A DNA stretch of 13,146 nt, taken from a bacterium. Its GTDB lineage: Bacteria > Bacillota_I > Bacilli_A > Mycoplasmatales > Mycoplasmoidaceae. Of the stretch, positions 9,167 through 13,146 are shown piece by piece (the stretch's first letter is position 1; every line of letters starts with the position of its first letter). The notes under the pieces are model-generated. The model did not search any database and was not told the origin of the DNA. It was given only the letters and a program-made list of their open reading frames with translations. The stretch lies in the NCBI GenBank assembly GCA_017645255.1, contig JAGCPI010000015.1, forward strand, positions 1 through 13,146. Reading direction: 5' to 3'. The translations under genes were made by a program, and so were the position numbers.

Positions 9167-10276
9167 TTAATTATTTTGCTTATTTTTCTTTTGTACCATC
9201 ATGCCCCCATTTAACCATTTACCATCTTTTTTGGTTGCTTTTAAGTATCCAGTGTTAATAACCATGGCTGCTAAATTAATAATATTAGGTAATAATTTAC
9301 AATGAAGAAATTTGATTAAGTTAATGGTGAAATCAGCAAAATATTTATCGTAATTAACTCCTAAAATATTTTTTACTTCCTTTAATTCTTGGTACATTAA
9401 TTTAGCTTTTTGGGCATTGGTTAAATCTGCTTTGTTAACAATCCCGTAGCAATAAAGAAAATAGCTTAATTGCATCATTTGGGCCAAGTTGAGATTTTTC
9501 TTTTTGCTATTAGTTTTGTCCATGTGCAAACTATTGAAATAATTTGCTTGCGTAACAATGACCGTTCGTAATCAATCAGCATGCTTGGCTAAGTTTTGAA
9601 TGGAAATTGATTGGGATTCGTTTCCGACTTGGTATTGATATAATGGCGCTTCTTTAAAAAAAGCACATTTATTGGTGCATGCATTCACCAATAAAAAAAT
9701 TAAGACACTGTCCATATATGACATGTGCACGGGTAAATCCGGGATTGATTGGTAAATTTTTGTTAACGTAGTAAAGGTATGGATGTTAAGCACTGAAAAC
9801 TTGGTAAAGGTGATTTCATCAATTTTAAAAAAATCAGTGGGAAATATTGCATCATAAAATTTTTGGGTCATGATTTCATCATCCATGTTAATAAAATTTA
9901 CATTACTAAAGATGATGTCAATGCCGCTTGGTAAGTTTTTTAAAAATTCCAAAAATTTTAATAAAGCATACGGATCAAAATAATCATCACTATCTAAAGT
10001 TTTTGTATACTTACCATACAATGGGATGTGCTTGGCATAATTATGCACACTCCCTCACCCCCCGTTTTCCTTGTTGTAAATCCGGACGTAATTTGGTCCA
10101 TATTGGGCTTGGATTTCTTGCAAGACTTGTCAGGTATTATCCTTACTACCATCATTAATAACTACAAACTCAATTTCTTCATGCAATTGGTCAAATGGTA
10201 CTTTTTTAAATAATTTACCAATGAAAGATGCACTATTGTAAGCAGGGATAACAACACTTAATAATTTTGGTTCCAT
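9167..10276 (-). CDS. Family 2 glycosyltransferase
   Basis: The 369-aa GT-A fold transferase moves a sugar from a nucleotide donor. It opens with SVVIPAYNSASFIG (residues 7-20), then EFVVINDGSKDNTW with the nucleotide-binding NDGS at 41-44, NKENGGWGSVHNYA (68-81), and the metal-binding DSDD at 95-98 followed by YFD. The Trp of GGWG is a TGA codon in a G-rich run. The C-terminal part (about 200-369) is family-variable, without clear membrane spans or catalytic QxxRW, so it is probably a non-processive transferase working at the membrane face. It starts three bases after the glf stop, so the two are almost certainly cotranscribed. A galactofuranosyl transferase role is inferred from context; acceptor unknown. 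Confidence 0.93.
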
Positions 10277-10279
10277 ACG

Positions 10280-11452
10280 TTATTTACCCCCATCGCTAGT
10301 TAATTGGTCAATTAATTGCATGCATTGATAAATACTATCATCCATATCAATATATGAATAAGTCCCTAATCTGCCTACACAATATAAATGGGGAATGTTT
10401 TGTAAGTCTTGATAGTACTGTAAATACATACTGCGGGTTATTTTGTTATTAATGGGATAATATGGCACATTATATGCTAAATCAGCTGGATCATATTCCC
10501 CTGGATATTCCTTGCCAATCACCGTATGCGTCAAGTTTTGCCGTAACAAAAAATTATAATCTGTGATTCTAGTCATTAATGGATGAGCAGGGTAATTAAT
10601 AACACTAGCAGGTTGATAAGGGGCGTAGTTTACATATTGAAAACTAAAATGTAAACTGCGATATGGTAAATGTCCATATTTAAAAGCAAATAAACTATCA
10701 ATCATACCTGTGTAAAAAATCCCATCATAAACATGATTAGTTAATAGTAACTTTAGTGCATTTAAATCATAATAATCCTGCATGGCATGATTAAGTAATA
10801 CTTTAATGTTGGGATGATTAATTAATTTTTCAATGAAAGCAGTATATCCAGATTTAGGAACCCCGGTATATTTGTCATTAGGAAAATAATCTCATTGGTA
10901 ATTTAAATTAATTTGTAAGCGATTTAAAACATTTTTATCAATTTCATTAGCACTAATATGTCACATTTTTTGGGTGTAATTAGCGTAAATATTTGCAAAG
11001 ATTAATTGGCCAAGGTCACTTAATTGTTTATCAGGACAATTAACTAGTTGACTAATAGTGATTGTTTGTTTATTTGAATAAGTGCTTAATAGTTTATTTA
11101 CTAATTGATAATTATGATTAGTCATTAACAAAATACTATTTAGATTAATTGGCAATGGGATTAATTCATCGTGGTATGCTGCTAAGACTTGGTGTCGAAA
11201 TTCAATCATGGAAGTGTAAGTAGTAACAAACTTTCACACTTGTTCATAATTTGTATGCAAAATATGCGGGCCATAAACGTGGTACAAAATGTGATGATCA
11301 TCATATTGATCATATACATTTCCACCCACATGTGATTTTGCTTCAATTATTTTCACATATTTTGCCCCATGGTCAACTAGCAATCTTGCTAGGGTTGCAC
11401 CAGTAATTCCACAGCCAATAATTAAATACGATTTATTTGTTAATTCCATCAT
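10280..11452 (-). CDS. glf: UDP-galactopyranose mutase (Glf)
   Basis: This 390-aa flavoenzyme interconverts UDP-galactopyranose and UDP-galactofuranose. The FAD-binding fold is clear: YLIIGCGITGATLARLL (9-25), then IIEAKSHVGGNVYD (35-48) and YHVYGPHILHTN (57-68; most homologues have GAHIFHT). Further family signatures are DYFPNDKYTGVPKSGYTAFIEKL, YTGMIDS (usually TGPID), YRSLHF, TVIGKEYPGEY, and near the end VGRLGTYSYIDMDDS with the substrate-contacting Arg about 361. Length is typical for bacterial Glf. Start codons ATG 11450-11452 and 11447-11449 are tandem; neither has a good ribosome site. It heads the operon with the glycosyltransferase. The divergent spacer holds a two-tier inverted repeat in its leader. 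Confidence 0.95.
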
Positions 11453-11482
11453 CAAATTTATAAAACTATTTTAATTCTTTTT

Positions 11483-11528
11483 GCAAATAATACTTTCATA
11501 TTTAAGGATCAATCCTTAAATTATTTGC
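11483..11528. repeat. Two-tier inverted repeat upstream of glf
   Basis: A perfect ten-base palindrome, ATTTAAGGAT (11500-11509) and ATCCTTAAAT (11512-11521), is separated by CA. Around it lies an outer pair, GCAAATAAT (11483-11491) and ATTATTTGC (11520-11528). It lies 31 bases before the glf start codon and about 100 bases before the divergent small gene. It could be a repressor operator, an mRNA hairpin in the glf leader, or an attenuator; no long T run follows on either strand, so a simple terminator is less likely. Confidence 0.6.
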
Positions 11529-11630
11529 CTTTATTTTATTCATTCACTAAAAAAAATCAGTAAAATTTAAGATTTTTGCTTATTATTTTTCTAATTTTGT
11601 TTAAAATAAAGTATTTATTTAATTTTAAAA

Positions 11631-11981
11631 ATGACAACAACAATTCAATATCAAAAAATTAGTCCTGGTCAATTAGCATCTTATTTTGTACGTAAATACC
11701 ACGGACAATTCTTTTTAAGTAGTGATAGTTTTAGTAATGATGCCAAAAAGAAATTAATGGCAATTAATGATGATAATAAGCAAAAAATTGCCAATGCCAT
11801 TAATGACACCATCATCAAGAAACTGCAAGTTAAACCTAAGCAAGTAATTTTATTAAGTCAAATTTATCATAACAAAACTAAGGATTATTTTCAATATTTT
11901 GTCAACGTCAAAGTTTATGAAAATAAGTGCCATACTAACTTTTTAGTTAGTGAAGGCACTTATCAATGTTTTATTTTTTAA
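11631..11981 (+). CDS. Unrecognised 116-aa protein
   Basis: The frame needs no TGA codons and has no tryptophan. The product is lysine-rich, without signal peptide or membrane span. It looks like an alpha/beta protein: helical middle (SNDAKKKLMAINDDNKQKIANA), then alternating strands (KQVILLSQIYHN, YFQYFVNVKVYENK). No Shine-Dalgarno is seen; an AT-rich leader with TAAAAT-like boxes precedes it. It is divergent from glf and its last 11 bases overlap the end of the membrane-protein gene on the other strand, with no terminator between them. Function unknown. Confidence 0.7.
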   Translation: MTTTIQYQKISPGQLASYFVRKYHGQFFLSSDSFSNDAKKKLMAINDDNKQKIANAINDTIIKKLQVKPKQVILLSQIYHNKTKDYFQYFVNVKVYENKCHTNFLVSEGTYQCFIF

Positions 11982-13146
11982 GGCTTTGCGACAGCAATTT
12001 AATCTTTCTAAAGAAGGTTTGATAATTATTAATAATACAAATAAAAGTTTGCTTTGGCAAATTATGCACGTTATTAGTAAATAACGGGTTAATGCACGGT
12101 TGGGTAAAGTAATCATATGCACTATGAATTACTTTGCTTAACCGTTTTTTCGTAATGAATAATACTTCGTGCATTTCGTGGTCAGGATCTTTTTTTAATT
12201 TCTTTAACGAAGTAACAAAAAATTCATTTGTAATTTTGTCATATTGCAAGTAAACTTGTGCATTTTTAAAGATATTAAGGTTATCAATGACATATTTCTT
12301 GGTGTTAATCTTAAAGTTATACCTTTTTAGTCAGTGATAAAACTTAATCGCATTTATCTTACTTAAAATAAAGAACACTAAAATTGGTAAACTAAACAAG
12401 TTTTCAAGCGGTAAGATGGGGGGTTCTTGCAATTTAATTAAATTAAATTCACTAGTAATATTGCTAATGTTAATTGTGTTAATATTACCTGCGGAAGTAT
12501 TTTCACTGTATTTAAACACAATCTTTAAATATTTATATCCCCCAAATAATAAATTTAATTGGGGATGCAAGTCTTCATCTTTTTCGTTAATACACCAATA
12601 AAAAATATTTTCTTGTTTGTAATAAACTGAATAAGTTAAAAAGTGTTTTTTTACGTTCATTAATCATTGGTATAAATATCCATCGTATGCTTCATTATTA
12701 ATTCTTAATAATTTAAACGAAGTTAAAATTCTTTTTTCATTCATCATCATGCTATGAATGTAAAATAAGAATAAATAAGGGCCAAAATAACTTAATAAAT
12801 CAATAATTGGGATCACGATTTCAAATGATCCACCAGTGGTAAATGAGGTGCCAATTAAAGCGGAAATAATATAAATTCACATGAAGTTTGCTACTCAGTA
12901 AGTAGCATCCATGATTTTTTCCAAATAAGTATATTTAAAACCACTGTATTGGCACAAGATGGTAAAGTCTTTGATGCTTTTAATTAATTCTGGTTCGTTA
13001 TCATGTGTAGCAATAAAGTATTGAAAAATCATTGAGAACGGTGTGCTATTTTTTCTTGCTGTACTTACAATCAAGATTCATTGGGAAATACTACTAAAGA
13101 AAAATACCAGTAAAAATCCGAGCGTAAAGTAGTTTTGGAAGTCTGA
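11971..13146 (-). CDS. Unrecognised multi-pass membrane protein, 5' end outside the window
   Basis: The C-terminal 391 residues are visible, continuous with TGA as Trp at several sites (for example SQWILIVST and NFMWIYII). Hydrophobic spans lie at visible residues about 7-29, 83-103 and 108-131 (VIPIIDLLSYFGPYLFLFYI), with a fourth near 248-266 (ENLFSLPILVFFILSKINAI). Between spans three and four is a polar region of about 115 residues. A basic, Lys-rich tail of about 120 residues follows (KKLKKDPDHEMHEVLFITKKRL). No transporter, protease or transferase motif is recognised. The start lies beyond 13146, so total size and topology are unknown. Its stop overlaps the convergent 11631-11981 gene by 11 bases. 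Confidence 0.8.

Noticed and set aside
9928..10213. Plus-strand open frames of 61 and 76 codons
   Set aside because: Both are antisense to the glycosyltransferase, which shows the GT2 motifs in correct order on the minus strand.

Overview
The window reads as chromosomal DNA of a Mollicutes bacterium (mycoplasma-like). It is AT-rich, and every long gene is continuous only if TGA is read as tryptophan (translation table 4). Examples are the TGA at 4135-4137, just before the catalytic Glu of ParE, and at the Trp of the Asn-Gly-Gly-Trp motif in the glycosyltransferase. CGG arginine codons are in ordinary use (a CGG-CGG pair lies near the start of parC), which argues against lineages such as M. 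capricolum where CGG is avoided. Shine-Dalgarno sequences are present before some genes and absent before others. I cannot name the genus.

Layout. 1-109: two minus-strand tRNA genes, one cut by the window edge and one tRNA-Ser(GGA). 146-313: a small minus-strand ORF broken by a TAG. 330-459: a compact structured small RNA of unknown family with its own promoter and terminator. 541-1749: an orphan restriction-modification-associated protein of the 'restriction endonuclease subunit M' type. 1863-2684: a divergent unit made of a promoter, a TPP riboswitch, a short leader ORF and a ThiT-like thiamine transporter. 2741-3898: an unrecognised 385-aa protein. 4015-8396: the topoisomerase IV operon parE-parC. 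8468-11452: a minus-strand operon running glf (UDP-galactopyranose mutase), a family 2 glycosyltransferase, then an unrecognised 219-aa protein. 11631-11981: a small unknown protein. 11971-13146: an unknown multi-pass membrane protein cut by the right edge.

How the parts fit. ThiT under a TPP riboswitch points to thiamine salvage. ParE and ParC form the chromosome-decatenating topoisomerase. Glf makes UDP-galactofuranose, and the adjacent glycosyltransferase probably uses it, or another sugar nucleotide, for a surface glycan or glycolipid. Convergent gene ends are separated by strong bidirectional hairpin terminators (2683-2720, 8408-8449), except the last pair, whose ends overlap.

The most interesting items are the uncharacterised three-hairpin RNA at 330-424 and the thiamine leader. 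In that leader the riboswitch P1 stem appears to pair directly with a start codon, and that codon opens a 21-residue ORF in a different frame from the transporter.
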